Below, in pieces: positions 8,157 through 16,609 of a DNA stretch of 30,682 nucleotides (its first letter is position 1; each line of letters opens with the position of its first letter). The notes below the pieces were generated by a model. It did not search any database, was not told where the DNA came from, and saw only the letters and a program-made list of their open reading frames with translations. The position numbers were made by a program, and so were the translations under genes. Origin of the DNA: an uncultured Eubacteriales bacterium (GTDB lineage: Bacteria > Bacillota > Clostridia > Monoglobales > Monoglobaceae); the NCBI GenBank assembly GCA_958352815.1, contig CATWQA010000027.1:1-30682 (forward strand), written 5' to 3'.

Positions 8157-9569
8157 CTATTCCTTGCCGTTCCAGCAGTATGTGCACAGCTTTGATTGGT
8201 CAATTCCCACCGACTTTAACATATCGTCAAGGCGGTGGTACCTAAGAGTGGTAAAGTTCAGCTTTTCGCGGATTTTTTCCACCATTGTTTGGTATTTCTC
8301 GCTGTCAGGGTCTGCGTATTCCGCCAATATGGCGTCGTCCGGGTCTTTTCCCTCAAGCTCTTTTATAACCCGCCTTGTTATAAGCTCCATTTCAGAATTT
8401 GAGCGGGAGAAGTTAAGGTACTTACAGCCGTACATCAGCGGCGGGCAGCCTGTCCTGATATGAACCTCCTTGGCTCCGCTGTTATAGAGAAACTCTGTGG
8501 TCTCTCTGAGTTGAGTTCCCCTTACTATAGAGTCGTCAATCAGCAGCAGACTTTTTCCCTCAATCAAGTCATGAACGGGAATAAGCTTCATTTTCGCGAT
8601 CAGGTTACGCTTGCTCTGATGAGTCGGCATAAAGGAGCGCGGCCACGTGGGGGTGTACTTAATAAAGGGGCGGGAGAACTGCAAACCCGACTGATTTGCG
8701 TAGCCAATAGCATGGGCAATTCCCGAGTCGGGAACCCCTGCCACAATATCGGGATGCACGCTGCCCTCGTCGCGCATTGCCAGATACTTTCCGCAGTTAT
8801 ACCGCATTTTTTCAACGCTTATACCCTCGTATGACGATGAGGGATAACCGTAATAAACCCACAGGAACGTACAGATTTTCATATCATTTCCCGGCTGCAC
8901 AAGTGTCTTAACATCATCGGCAGTCATAACAACAATCTCTCCGGGACCCAGCTCTCTGTACTCGCTGTACCCCAAGTTCAAGTATGCAAAGCTCTCAAAG
9001 CTGGCGCAGAACCCGTCCTCCTTTTTACCGAGAACAATAGGCGTCCGACCCATTTTGTCTCTTGCAGCATAGATACCTTTCGGGGTCAAAATCAGCATAC
9101 TCAGCGACCCTTCAATTATCTCCAGGGCGTACTTAATGCCCTCTATAAAGTTTTCCTTGCGGTTTATGATTGCGGTGACCAGCTCGGTCTGGTTAATCTC
9201 CCCGTTCTGCATCTCGAAGAAATGGGTCTTGTCCTTTATTATCTCCTCCGCAATCTCGTTTGCATTGTTAATCTTGCCCACTGTTGTCACGGCAAAGGTG
9301 CCGTGATGAGAGCGCACAAGAATAGGCTGCGCCTCGTAGTCGGATATACAGCCTATGCCCATGCCTCCGTGCATGGTCTTTGATTCGTCCGTGAACTTTG
9401 TCCTAAACGGGGCGTTTTCTATATTATGGATCGCCCTGTCAAACCCGCTTTCCTCATCATAGACAGCCATACCCGCACGTCTTGTGCCCAGATGGGAATG
9501 ATAATCTACACCGTAAAACAAATCAAAAACACAGTCGCCCTTTGAAGCCGCGCCAAAAAATCCCCCCAT
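8157..9569 (-). CDS. PurF-like amidophosphoribosyltransferase paralogue lacking the glutaminase nucleophile
   Basis: 470 residues with the full PurF layout: an N-terminal nucleophile-type domain (1-230) and a phosphoribosyltransferase domain with GVPDSG (278-283) and the PRPP loop D345-D-S-I-V-R-G351. The four cysteines that bind the [4Fe-4S] cluster in Bacillus-type PurF have counterparts (C233, C382, C462, C465). The glutaminase site is not intact. The protein begins M-G-G-F-F-G where PurF has the N-terminal catalytic Cys; the codons at 9561-9569 are unambiguous. The Asn of the oxyanion-hole NG motif reads V97-G98, and the substrate-binding Arg of the RYST-type motif is absent. PRPP binding therefore looks kept and glutamine hydrolysis lost. 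It lies 50 nt after the clp gene, so co-transcription is likely. It may use free ammonia or have another role. Confidence 0.85.
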   Translation of the reverse strand: MGGFFGAASKGDCVFDLFYGVDYHSHLGTRRAGMAVYDEESGFDRAIHNIENAPFRTKFTDESKTMHGGMGIGCISDYEAQPILVRSHHGTFAVTTVGKINNANEIAEEIIKDKTHFFEMQNGEINQTELVTAIINRKENFIEGIKYALEIIEGSLSMLILTPKGIYAARDKMGRTPIVLGKKEDGFCASFESFAYLNLGYSEYRELGPGEIVVMTADDVKTLVQPGNDMKICTFLWVYYGYPSSSYEGISVEKMRYNCGKYLAMRDEGSVHPDIVAGVPDSGIAHAIGYANQSGLQFSRPFIKYTPTWPRSFMPTHQSKRNLIAKMKLIPVHDLIEGKSLLLIDDSIVRGTQLRETTEFLYNSGAKEVHIRTGCPPLMYGCKYLNFSRSNSEMELITRRVIKELEGKDPDDAILAEYADPDSEKYQTMVEKIREKLNFTTLRYHRLDDMLKSVGIDQSKLCTYCWNGKE

Positions 9570-9619
9570 ATGTCATTAACTCCTTTTCAAAATATTCTCT
9601 GCACAATAATTTAAATCAA

Positions 9620-12004
9620 CTATTTAACGGTTGCCGTTATCTCCTCGCCGTCCGTGTCAATGACTGCCGTACTGCCGTTCGTCAGCCTGCCGTCAATAAG
9701 CATATGCGCCAGCTTATCCTCTATGTGCTTCTCTATATATCTGCGCATAGGTCTTGCACCGTACTGCCTGTTATATGACTTTTCAAGCACCAAATTTTTG
9801 GCGCTGTCGGAAACTGTCAGGGAAATATCCTTTTCACGAAGCCCATCCTCCAAATCCTTTAGCATCAAATCAATAATTTGGATAAGCTCCTCCTTTTTCA
9901 GCTCCTTAAAGATAATAATCTCGTCAACTCTGTTCAGGAACTCAGGTCTGAACATCTCCTTTAAGGCTCTGTCAACCTTAATCTGGATGGCTTCTTCCTC
10001 CTCGTTAAAGCCCATAACGTTGGATCTTCTGTCGCTTCCCGCATTGGAGGTCATGATTATAATCGTGTTTTCAAAGGACACAACCTTACCGTGGCTGTCC
10101 GTAATCCTGCCGTCATCCAGAATTTGGAGCAAGAGATTAAACACGTCCTCATGCGCTTTCTCGATTTCATCAAACAAAATAACGCTGTAAGGCTTTCTTC
10201 TGATTTTCTCGGTGAGCTGTCCCGCTTCGTCATAGCCCACATATCCCGGAGGAGAGCCTATGATTTTTGAAACCGAATGCTTCTCCATGTACTCCGACAT
10301 ATCGAGCCTGATTAAGGACTCCTCGCCGTCAAACACCTCTCTTGCAATCTGCTTTGCAAGCTCTGTTTTACCAACGCCTGTGGGACCTACGAATATAAAG
10401 GACACAGGTCTGCGCTTAAGGCTGATTCCGGCTCTCTTTCTGCGGATTGCTCCCGAAACGCCGCTGACAGCCTCGTTCTGACCAATTAACCCCTTATGAA
10501 TTCTGTTTTCCAAATCCACAAGCCGCTCGGACTCGTATTCCGTAATATGCCGGACGGGAATTTTCGTCCAAGTCTCGATAACTCCCGCAACATCCTCAGG
10601 CTTTAAGTATTTTACGGAGCTCGCTTCTATCTCCTCTATTTCTTCTTCCAGCCTCAGCTCCCGAACCCTTAAATCGGCAGCTCTTTGATAGTCGTTATCC
10701 TCTGCCGCCTCGTCCTTTTCTTTCTGAATTTCACATAGCCTTCCGCGCATTTCGTCAAGCTGAATAAGCTCGGTGTTGTTAAGATTAACTCTGGACGCAG
10801 CCTCGTCAATTACGTCAATCGCCTTGTCGGGGAGGTATCTGTCTTGAATGTACCGCTCAGCCAGAACGGTGGCAGTCCTGATTATATCATCGGTTATCTT
10901 AACCCTGTGGTAGCTTTCATAGTAGCCCTTTATTCCCTTGAGAATTTCGATTGTCTCCTCAACAGAGGGCTCGTCAACCATAACAGTCTGGAAGCGCCGC
11001 TCCAAAGCCGAGTCCTTTTCAATATACTTGCGGTACTCATCTATGGTGGTGGCTCCGATAACCTGAATTTCTCCCTTTGACAGAGCGGGCTTTAATATAT
11101 TTCCCGCATTCATACCGCCCTCGGCGTCGCCCGCAGAGGCTATGGTATGAATTTCGTCAATCACCAGGATTATATTTCCTGCTTTCTTAACCTCCTCAAT
11201 AATGTTCCTTAGTCGGGACTCAAACTGACCTCTGAACTGTGTTCCCGCCACGACCGAAGTCATGTCGAGGAGATATATCTCATAGTTCAGCAGCTTTTGC
11301 GGAACCTCTTTATTTACGATTTTAAGAGCTAACCCCTCGGCAATGGCGGTTTTGCCAACGCCCGGCTCACCAATCAAACAGGGGTTGTTTTTCGTCCGCC
11401 TGTTTAAAATCTGCATTGTTCTTTCGATTTCGGAATTGCGCCCGATAACCGCATCAATCTCGCCGTTTTGGGCTTTTGCGGTGAGATTAATTCCATAGGT
11501 GTCAAGCATTTTCTTCTTGGAACTCTTTTTATTCTTGGTGCGCGGTGCGCTGTCGGCGGCGCTGTCCGAATTGTTGGCGTTCATAAATTTGCTGAACAGG
11601 TTAAAAGGATTTCTCTGCATACTGCGGCTCATCTTTTCCTCTGCCACATCATTCTTGTTATCCTCTTCTTTTGCGCCGTCATCGGGCTCATCTTCGGACT
11701 TTTCCTCGACTCCGTCCATGGACACAATGTCCGCGCTTCCGCCCAGCTCCTGCCGCAGCAGGTCAATACTCTCGCCCAAATCAAAGTCGTCGCCCAGCTC
11801 ATCTAAAACACCGGACATTTCCTTATTAAGCCTATCCATTTCCTCAGGCTCAACACCCATCTTCTCCAAAATGGAGTCAACAGGCCCCAAATTCAATTCC
11901 TTTGCGCAGGACAGACAATATCCCTCGTTGCTTTGGGTTCCGTCGGGATTTAACTTTGAAATATATACAACTGCAAGATTTTCTTTACATCTGCAACAAA
12001 GCAT
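9620..12004 (-). CDS. Clp-type AAA+ unfoldase with N-terminal zinc finger (ClpE/ClpC-like)
   Basis: 794 residues. It starts with a C3-x2-C6 / C30-x2-C33 zinc finger in place of the usual Clp N-repeats, as in ClpE. A very acidic linker spans about 55-125. AAA module 1 has Walker A GEPGVGKT (212-219) and Walker B VIDE (281-284). A UVR-like coiled middle domain covers about 425-458. AAA module 2 has GPTGVGKT (540-547) and FDEIE (611-615). An M664-G-F loop corresponds to the ClpP-docking tripeptide, so it probably feeds ClpP. The start at 12004 has AGGAGG 6 nt upstream; an in-frame ATG at 12091 lies upstream of the -10 box and cannot be used from this promoter. No ctsR or mcsAB neighbour and no CtsR-type tandem operator was seen. 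Confidence 0.9.
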   Translation of the reverse strand: MLCCRCKENLAVVYISKLNPDGTQSNEGYCLSCAKELNLGPVDSILEKMGVEPEEMDRLNKEMSGVLDELGDDFDLGESIDLLRQELGGSADIVSMDGVEEKSEDEPDDGAKEEDNKNDVAEEKMSRSMQRNPFNLFSKFMNANNSDSAADSAPRTKNKKSSKKKMLDTYGINLTAKAQNGEIDAVIGRNSEIERTMQILNRRTKNNPCLIGEPGVGKTAIAEGLALKIVNKEVPQKLLNYEIYLLDMTSVVAGTQFRGQFESRLRNIIEEVKKAGNIILVIDEIHTIASAGDAEGGMNAGNILKPALSKGEIQVIGATTIDEYRKYIEKDSALERRFQTVMVDEPSVEETIEILKGIKGYYESYHRVKITDDIIRTATVLAERYIQDRYLPDKAIDVIDEAASRVNLNNTELIQLDEMRGRLCEIQKEKDEAAEDNDYQRAADLRVRELRLEEEIEEIEASSVKYLKPEDVAGVIETWTKIPVRHITEYESERLVDLENRIHKGLIGQNEAVSGVSGAIRRKRAGISLKRRPVSFIFVGPTGVGKTELAKQIAREVFDGEESLIRLDMSEYMEKHSVSKIIGSPPGYVGYDEAGQLTEKIRRKPYSVILFDEIEKAHEDVFNLLLQILDDGRITDSHGKVVSFENTIIIMTSNAGSDRRSNVMGFNEEEEAIQIKVDRALKEMFRPEFLNRVDEIIIFKELKKEELIQIIDLMLKDLEDGLREKDISLTVSDSAKNLVLEKSYNRQYGARPMRRYIEKHIEDKLAHMLIDGRLTNGSTAVIDTDGEEITATVK

Positions 12005-12079
12005 TCTATTCCTCCTATTACTTAAAGAAAGCATAGCCTGCCGCCCTATCGGCAGAGACAGCTTGCTCCTAGTTGAATT

Positions 12080-12108
12080 ATTATAACACACATTTTTCTA
12101 TTTAGCAA
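12080..12108 (-). promoter_or_regulatory. Promoter of the clp gene
   Basis: On the minus strand TTGCTA (12103-12108), a 17-nt spacer and TATAAT (12080-12085). The resulting leader of about 70 nt contains a small CTGCCG/CGGCAG hairpin (12038-12055). Confidence 0.8.
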
Positions 12109-12160
12109 CAGTTTTTAATAAATATTGTTTTACACCGATGTAAACTCTGCGGCAAACTGA

Positions 12161-12196
12161 AAAACCGCCTGGTTTATTGCTAAACCAAACGGTTTT
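12161..12196 (-). terminator. Terminator of the VWA gene
   Basis: A nested stem: AAAACCG (12161-12167) pairs with CGGTTTT (12190-12196), and GGTTTA pairs with TAAACC inside it. On the minus strand it ends in a T-run. It closes the five-gene cluster. Confidence 0.75.
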
Positions 12197-12216
12197 CCCA
12201 CGCCATAATATCATCT

Positions 12217-12861
12217 TTATTTCTTGCTTTTTAAGTATTCCTCAATCTCCGCTTTCCAATCTGCCGAAATAGTCGCATTTGACCTCATGCAGCTTACCGC
12301 CGAGCACAATGCATTAAAATTTTTTCTCGTTCCGACTCCATCGGCGCGATAGGTCACTGCGCGGTCGACATGTATTCCCAAATTCCCTGCGGTTTCAACC
12401 GCATCAATATTTGCCCCTAAAAACAGGAACTCCCAGCCGTACTTTTTCTTCTGCCGCTCAATCATCTTCTTAACGGTCGAATAATTATATTTTGTGCTTG
12501 CGTTCTCCATTCCATCTGTGGTGATTACAAACATTGTGTGCTGCGGAACATCCTCGGGGCGGGCATATTTATGAATATTTCCGATGTGATGAATAGCTCC
12601 GCCGATAGTGTCCAACAGCGCCGTACATCCACCGACCAAATAATCATCCTCAGTCATCGGCTTCACCTCTGATAACTTCACTCTGTCATGAAGAACCGTA
12701 ATAACATCATCAAACAAAACCGTTGAAACATATACCAAACCCTCCTGCTTCTTTTGCTTTTCAATCATTCCGTTAAAGCCGCCGATTGTGTCGGCTTCCA
12801 AGCCGCTCATTGAGCCGCTCTGATCAAGAATAAATACCAGCTCCGTAATATTGTTTTTCAT
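12217..12861 (-). CDS. VWA-domain protein (TerY-like MIDAS protein)
   Basis: 214 residues, essentially one von Willebrand factor A domain. The metal-ion-dependent adhesion site is complete: D13-x-S15-x-S17 (LDQSGSMS), the middle Thr in GGCTALLDTIGGA, and the Asp of VITTDGMEN. Proteins of this type bind Mg2+ or Mn2+ and mediate protein-protein contacts. Relatives (TerY, COG4245) are linked to Ter-type stress operons. The start at 12861 follows CGGAGG by 8-9 nt; an in-frame ATG at 12912 lies inside an inverted repeat and is rejected. It is the last gene of the cluster, 106 nt after the macro-domain gene. That gap holds a 13-bp inverted repeat followed by Ts, so its expression may be attenuated. 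Confidence 0.85.
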   Translation of the reverse strand: MKNNITELVFILDQSGSMSGLEADTIGGFNGMIEKQKKQEGLVYVSTVLFDDVITVLHDRVKLSEVKPMTEDDYLVGGCTALLDTIGGAIHHIGNIHKYARPEDVPQHTMFVITTDGMENASTKYNYSTVKKMIERQKKKYGWEFLFLGANIDAVETAGNLGIHVDRAVTYRADGVGTRKNFNALCSAVSCMRSNATISADWKAEIEEYLKSKK

Positions 12862-12880
12862 AACAAATACCTCCGTAAAA

Positions 12881-12921
12881 ATAATGTGATTGCTCGGTTT
12901 TAGGCCTTGCAATCACATTAT
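12881..12921 (-). promoter_or_regulatory. 13-bp inverted repeat before the VWA gene (attenuator or operator)
   Basis: Perfect arms ATAATGTGATTGC (12881-12893) and GCAATCACATTAT (12909-12921) with a 15-nt loop. On the minus strand the hairpin is followed at once by TTTTA and then by the VWA ribosome binding site. It therefore has the form of an intrinsic terminator placed between two genes of one cluster, or of an operator over a TATAAT box that also lies within it. Confidence 0.65.
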
Positions 12922-12967
12922 AGAGGATCTTATTAGGTCAAAGGTCGCATATCAGGCGACAATTTAG

Positions 12968-13972
12968 TTAAACTCCCAGCAAGCATTGGTCAAAGGCAAA
13001 CAACGCCTCATTTATTTCAAATATGTTGTAGTTCCCGCTTCTTATAAAATACTCGATGATAATATCGAATTTATTGCTATGTGAAAGAGCAAACCCGGCT
13101 TTCATTAGCATATCCTTTGTTTCATCTAATGACAGCTCCAGCGCAATCGCAAAGGCAATCACTGTTACTTTGCTCGGTTTGTAATTAACATTACTGCGGA
13201 TTTTGGAAAACAGCTTTCGGTCTATATTAGCCTTTTTATATACCTCGGAATCCTTTAAGTTTTTCTCATCAATCAGCCGCAAAAGCATTTGCGAAAAGGA
13301 TTCGTCTATGTGCTCCAGCAAGTCCTCCAGTTTCCTGCTCGACTTAGGTATCCCATACATCCAACGTCTATCGGAGGCATAAGGCGCAGTAGGCGCTGAC
13401 ATAATTTCTTTTTTCAACAAACGCCGCGGCACATTCTGCGGAACAACAAGGTTTTCATCAATATAGCTTTGAATATCCGAAAACATCGCCCTGCTGATTA
13501 CAAAGGAGTCCTTATCATAGATGACAAGATACACATCCATTTCGTGCTCCTGCAAAAAGTCAGAAATTGCATCTCTCGCAACTTTTAACGCCTCAGATTT
13601 GGGATAACCGTAAATACCCGAGGAAATCAGCGGGAACGCAACGGACTTCAAAAGCTTTTTACATGCCAAATTCAGAGAATTGAAATAACAATTGTATAGC
13701 TGCCTCTCCTGCTCCGTATCTCCGTCTTGAAAAATTGGTCCCGCCGTATGTATAACATATTTTGCAGGCAAACCAAAACCGGGAGTTATGACTGCCTCTC
13801 CCGTATTGCAGTAACCAATCTCATCACAAGCCTTTTGCAGCTTATCTTTTCCCGCAGCTGCAAAAATCGCGCCGCAAACACCGCCGCCTGCCCGCAATCG
13901 GCAGTTAGCGGCATTTACAATGGCATCCACTTTCATTTTAGTTATATCTTGTCTGATTATTTGTAACGGCAT
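12968..13972 (-). CDS. Macro domain protein with C-terminal XRE-like helical domain
   Basis: 334 residues. Residues 1 to about 175 form a macro (Appr-1''-p/ADP-ribose binding) domain with VDAIVNAAN, a glycine loop AGGGVCGAIFAAAG and PLISSGIYGYP. Such domains bind or hydrolyse ADP-ribose adducts. The glycine loop has Cys where Asp is common. Residues about 215-334 form a helical region (SEVYKKANIDRKLFSKIR, then KPSKVTVIAFAIALELSLDE) with the pattern of an XRE-type DNA-binding fold and a conserved-looking tail. The ATG is 12 nt after the stop of the Tet(M)-like gene and has AAGGGAG at 7 nt, so it is in the same transcript. The likely role is signal sensing or DNA-linked regulation. No enzyme activity can be assigned with certainty. 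Confidence 0.85.
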   Translation of the reverse strand: MPLQIIRQDITKMKVDAIVNAANCRLRAGGGVCGAIFAAAGKDKLQKACDEIGYCNTGEAVITPGFGLPAKYVIHTAGPIFQDGDTEQERQLYNCYFNSLNLACKKLLKSVAFPLISSGIYGYPKSEALKVARDAISDFLQEHEMDVYLVIYDKDSFVISRAMFSDIQSYIDENLVVPQNVPRRLLKKEIMSAPTAPYASDRRWMYGIPKSSRKLEDLLEHIDESFSQMLLRLIDEKNLKDSEVYKKANIDRKLFSKIRSNVNYKPSKVTVIAFAIALELSLDETKDMLMKAGFALSHSNKFDIIIEYFIRSGNYNIFEINEALFAFDQCLLGV

Positions 13973-13984
13973 TTTATTTCTCCC

Positions 13985-16609
13985 TTAATTATCTTTCCGT
14001 GTTTCTCCCTCAATCTGCAGCGTGACGAGGGCTTCTGGGTCGTTCACCTCGATATATTCTTTAATAGCCCTGTCAACTGCTTCAACCTCATCTTTAAGCT
14101 CCTGTGCCGACATTCTCAAAGCTCCGCTGCCCAGGATTATAAGCTGCTCCATAAAGTCCGAGGTGGCGACGCGCACGTTATTATTCTTGCTCAATCTATG
14201 GGTCGCCTTTTCAATATACGTATCCGCCGTTTCTTTCTCTTTGGTATACACAACGGTTATATTGTTGTACTTCTCCACCTCTCCCGGATTGTTCTTTACC
14301 TTATATGCATCAAAGACCACAATTATTTCACACTGTTTAAACCCTTGGTAGTTACAGAGTATATTTTGCAGGGTTACTCTCGCCATGTCAAGATTTTCCT
14401 CGGCTTGCTCCCTCAGGTTGTCCCAGGCGAATATTATATTGTACCCGTCAACCAGAAGGTATTCGGGTCGGTCTGTCTTAGCCTTTGCCACCCCTCTCGA
14501 CTTCGCCGCTGCGGGAGCAGAAGATTTTTTAGTGTACATTGCATTATAGGGCTCTCGCTTTATCTTGCCGTAGGTTCGCTCAAAAATCTGCATTAACTCC
14601 TTGTCGCTCGACAGCCTGCCCATGTATTCCCTGACGCTTGACTGCCGCACAGGCACAGGCTCCGATTTAAGCTCGCTCTCTAAATGCATATGCTCCTCAA
14701 CCTCGTTCCACTTAACAATAAACCCCGAACCATGGGAGCAGAACACCGAGTCCGCCGTGTTTTCAACATCGGCGTCGCAGTCGTAGCCTATTTCTTCGAT
14801 TACCTTTTCAGGGTCGGCGCACGGACGGTATCCTGACGGGATACAGGACAGTTTTCCTCTGCCGCTTGTGTACGCCGTCACCTCTGCCTGGTAATCAATT
14901 ATCGCCGACACGGGTACGGCACCGCTTATAACCGTCTTATTATTGTTGTCGGTTTTGGGCTGACCTATGTCGCCGCCCATTTTCTGTATATCGGTCATTG
15001 CCCTGCTGGTAAACTCTGCAGGAACCTCCAGCCGTATTTCAAACCAGGGCTCCAGAAGAACGCTTTCAGCCGACCTTAGCCCCTGTCTTACGGCACGGTA
15101 AGTTGCCTGGCGAAAATCTCCGCCCTCGGTGTGCTTTTTGTGAGCCCGCCCCGAAACCAAAGTTATTTTTATATCCGTTATGGGGGAGCCCGTAAGCACG
15201 CCAATGTGGTTCTTCTCCCGCAGGTGGGTCAGGATAAGTCTCTGCCAGTTTTTATCCAGCTTATCCTCACTGCACTTAGCGGCAATCTTAATGCCGCTCC
15301 CGGGCTTTCCGGGCTCCAAAAGCAAATGAACCTCCGCATAGTGGCGCAAGGGCTCGTAATGCCCAACTCCCTCTACAGTATTTTTAATCGTCTCTTTATA
15401 GGCAACGCTGCCCCTTTCAAATTCAATCTCCATGTTAAATCTGTCATGGACTACCCGTTTCAGAACCTCAAGCTGAATTTCTCCCATAAGCTGCATATTT
15501 ATTTCCCGAAGCTGTTCGTTCCAAACTATGCAAAACCGAGGCTCCTCCTCTTCAAGTATGCGCAGCTTTGTCAGAGCGGTGTGGACATCGGTATTATCCA
15601 AAATCCGAACCCTGTAGGACAGCACCGGGTTTAAGACTGTCTTTTTCCCGTCGCTCTCCGCTCCCAAGCCCTGCCCGGGATAGGTTCCGCTGAGCCCCAG
15701 AACCTGGCACACCGTGCCCGCCTCAGCCTTGTCTGCAGTCTCGTACTTTTCACCGGAATAAATCCTGATTTGGTTGACCTTTTCCGACCATTGGTTTTGG
15801 TTTCTGTCTGTGCCCGAAATCAGAGACTTTACCTTTAGAGCTCCGCCTGTTATCTTCATATGAGTCATTCTGCCCCCTCGGCTGTCCTCGGAAATCTTAA
15901 ACACTCTCGCCCCGAAGTCACTGCCGTAATCAGGCGTTGCCGTATATCTGCCAAACGCCCTTAACAGTTCGTCAACTCCTTCAAGCTTTAATGCGGAGCC
16001 GAAAAAGCAGGGAAAAATCTTTCGCCCTGCAATTGCCGAAATAATATCCCCCTCCTCGATCTTGCCTGTTTCAAGGAACTTATCCAGAATATCATCGTCG
16101 CACACCGCTATGCTTTCCATAAGTTCTTGAGACATAGGGCTTTCCATTCGAACGCAATTGTCGCTGAGCTCGCTCTTTATTTCATTGAGTAAGCTCTCCC
16201 AATCTGCGCCTATCAGATCCATTTTGTTCACAAAGATAAACGTGGGAATATTATATTTTTCAAGAAGTCTCCAGAGGGTTTCCGTGTGGCTCTGTACTCC
16301 GTCGCTGCCGCTCACAACCAAAATGGCATAGTCAAGAACCTGCAGGGTTCGCTCCGTCTCCATTGAGAAGTCAACATGCCCCGGTGTGTCAAGTAAGGTG
16401 TATTCCCTATCCCCCAGATTAAAGCGGGCTTGCTTGGAAAATATGGTTATACCTCTGTCCCGCTCTATGCTGTGAGTGTCCAGATAAGCGTCGCCGTGGT
16501 CAACCCGCCCGGGGCGTCTCAAAACTCCGCTCTTGTACAGTATAGCCTCAGAGAGCGTTGTCTTCCCCGAGTCCACATGCGCCAATATTCCAAAAACAAT
16601 TCTATCCAT
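13985..16609 (-). CDS. Tet(M)-like ribosomal GTPase fused to a C-terminal YacP/Rae1-type NYN endoribonuclease domain
   Basis: 874 residues. Residues 1 to about 640 are an EF-G-like ribosomal protection factor: AHVDSGKTT (10-18), DTPGHVD (74-80), NKMD (128-131), domains II-V, and domain IV with GGDFRQATYRAVRQG (496-510). After a linker (about 645-712) comes an NYN/YacP domain (714-850) with acidic residues in VDGYN (D720), VVFDAY (D767), ETAD (D796), E800 and TSD (D818), then an LGSGALRMSAQEL block typical of YacP. Bacillus YacP (Rae1) cleaves mRNA in the ribosomal A site, and Tet(M)-type factors act at the same site, so the fusion suggests GTP-driven delivery of an A-site nuclease (inference). 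It overlaps the upstream zinc-ribbon gene by 8 nt. Plain tet(M) proteins are about 640 residues. Confidence 0.9.
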   Translation of the reverse strand: MDRIVFGILAHVDSGKTTLSEAILYKSGVLRRPGRVDHGDAYLDTHSIERDRGITIFSKQARFNLGDREYTLLDTPGHVDFSMETERTLQVLDYAILVVSGSDGVQSHTETLWRLLEKYNIPTFIFVNKMDLIGADWESLLNEIKSELSDNCVRMESPMSQELMESIAVCDDDILDKFLETGKIEEGDIISAIAGRKIFPCFFGSALKLEGVDELLRAFGRYTATPDYGSDFGARVFKISEDSRGGRMTHMKITGGALKVKSLISGTDRNQNQWSEKVNQIRIYSGEKYETADKAEAGTVCQVLGLSGTYPGQGLGAESDGKKTVLNPVLSYRVRILDNTDVHTALTKLRILEEEEPRFCIVWNEQLREINMQLMGEIQLEVLKRVVHDRFNMEIEFERGSVAYKETIKNTVEGVGHYEPLRHYAEVHLLLEPGKPGSGIKIAAKCSEDKLDKNWQRLILTHLREKNHIGVLTGSPITDIKITLVSGRAHKKHTEGGDFRQATYRAVRQGLRSAESVLLEPWFEIRLEVPAEFTSRAMTDIQKMGGDIGQPKTDNNNKTVISGAVPVSAIIDYQAEVTAYTSGRGKLSCIPSGYRPCADPEKVIEEIGYDCDADVENTADSVFCSHGSGFIVKWNEVEEHMHLESELKSEPVPVRQSSVREYMGRLSSDKELMQIFERTYGKIKREPYNAMYTKKSSAPAAAKSRGVAKAKTDRPEYLLVDGYNIIFAWDNLREQAEENLDMARVTLQNILCNYQGFKQCEIIVVFDAYKVKNNPGEVEKYNNITVVYTKEKETADTYIEKATHRLSKNNNVRVATSDFMEQLIILGSGALRMSAQELKDEVEAVDRAIKEYIEVNDPEALVTLQIEGETRKDN

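Noticed and set aside
12005..12160. CtsR or CIRCE heat-shock operator upstream of the clp gene
   Set aside because: No tandem GGTCAAA heptads and no TTAGCACTC-type inverted repeat could be found there.
12862..12912. Longer N-terminus for the VWA protein from the ATG at 12912
   Set aside because: It would translate through the inverted repeat and lacks a ribosome binding site, whereas CGGAGG stands before 12861.
12881..12921. Crp-type binding site (TGTGA and TCACA halves)
   Set aside because: The halves are separated by more than 20 nt and form a hairpin followed by Ts, unlike a Crp site.
13985..16609. A conventional tetracycline resistance gene (tet(M)/tet(O)/tet(W))
   Set aside because: The extra NYN domain, the divergent domain IV and the chromosomal cluster context argue against a plain resistance determinant; no mobile element flanks it. 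Resistance as a side activity is not excluded.
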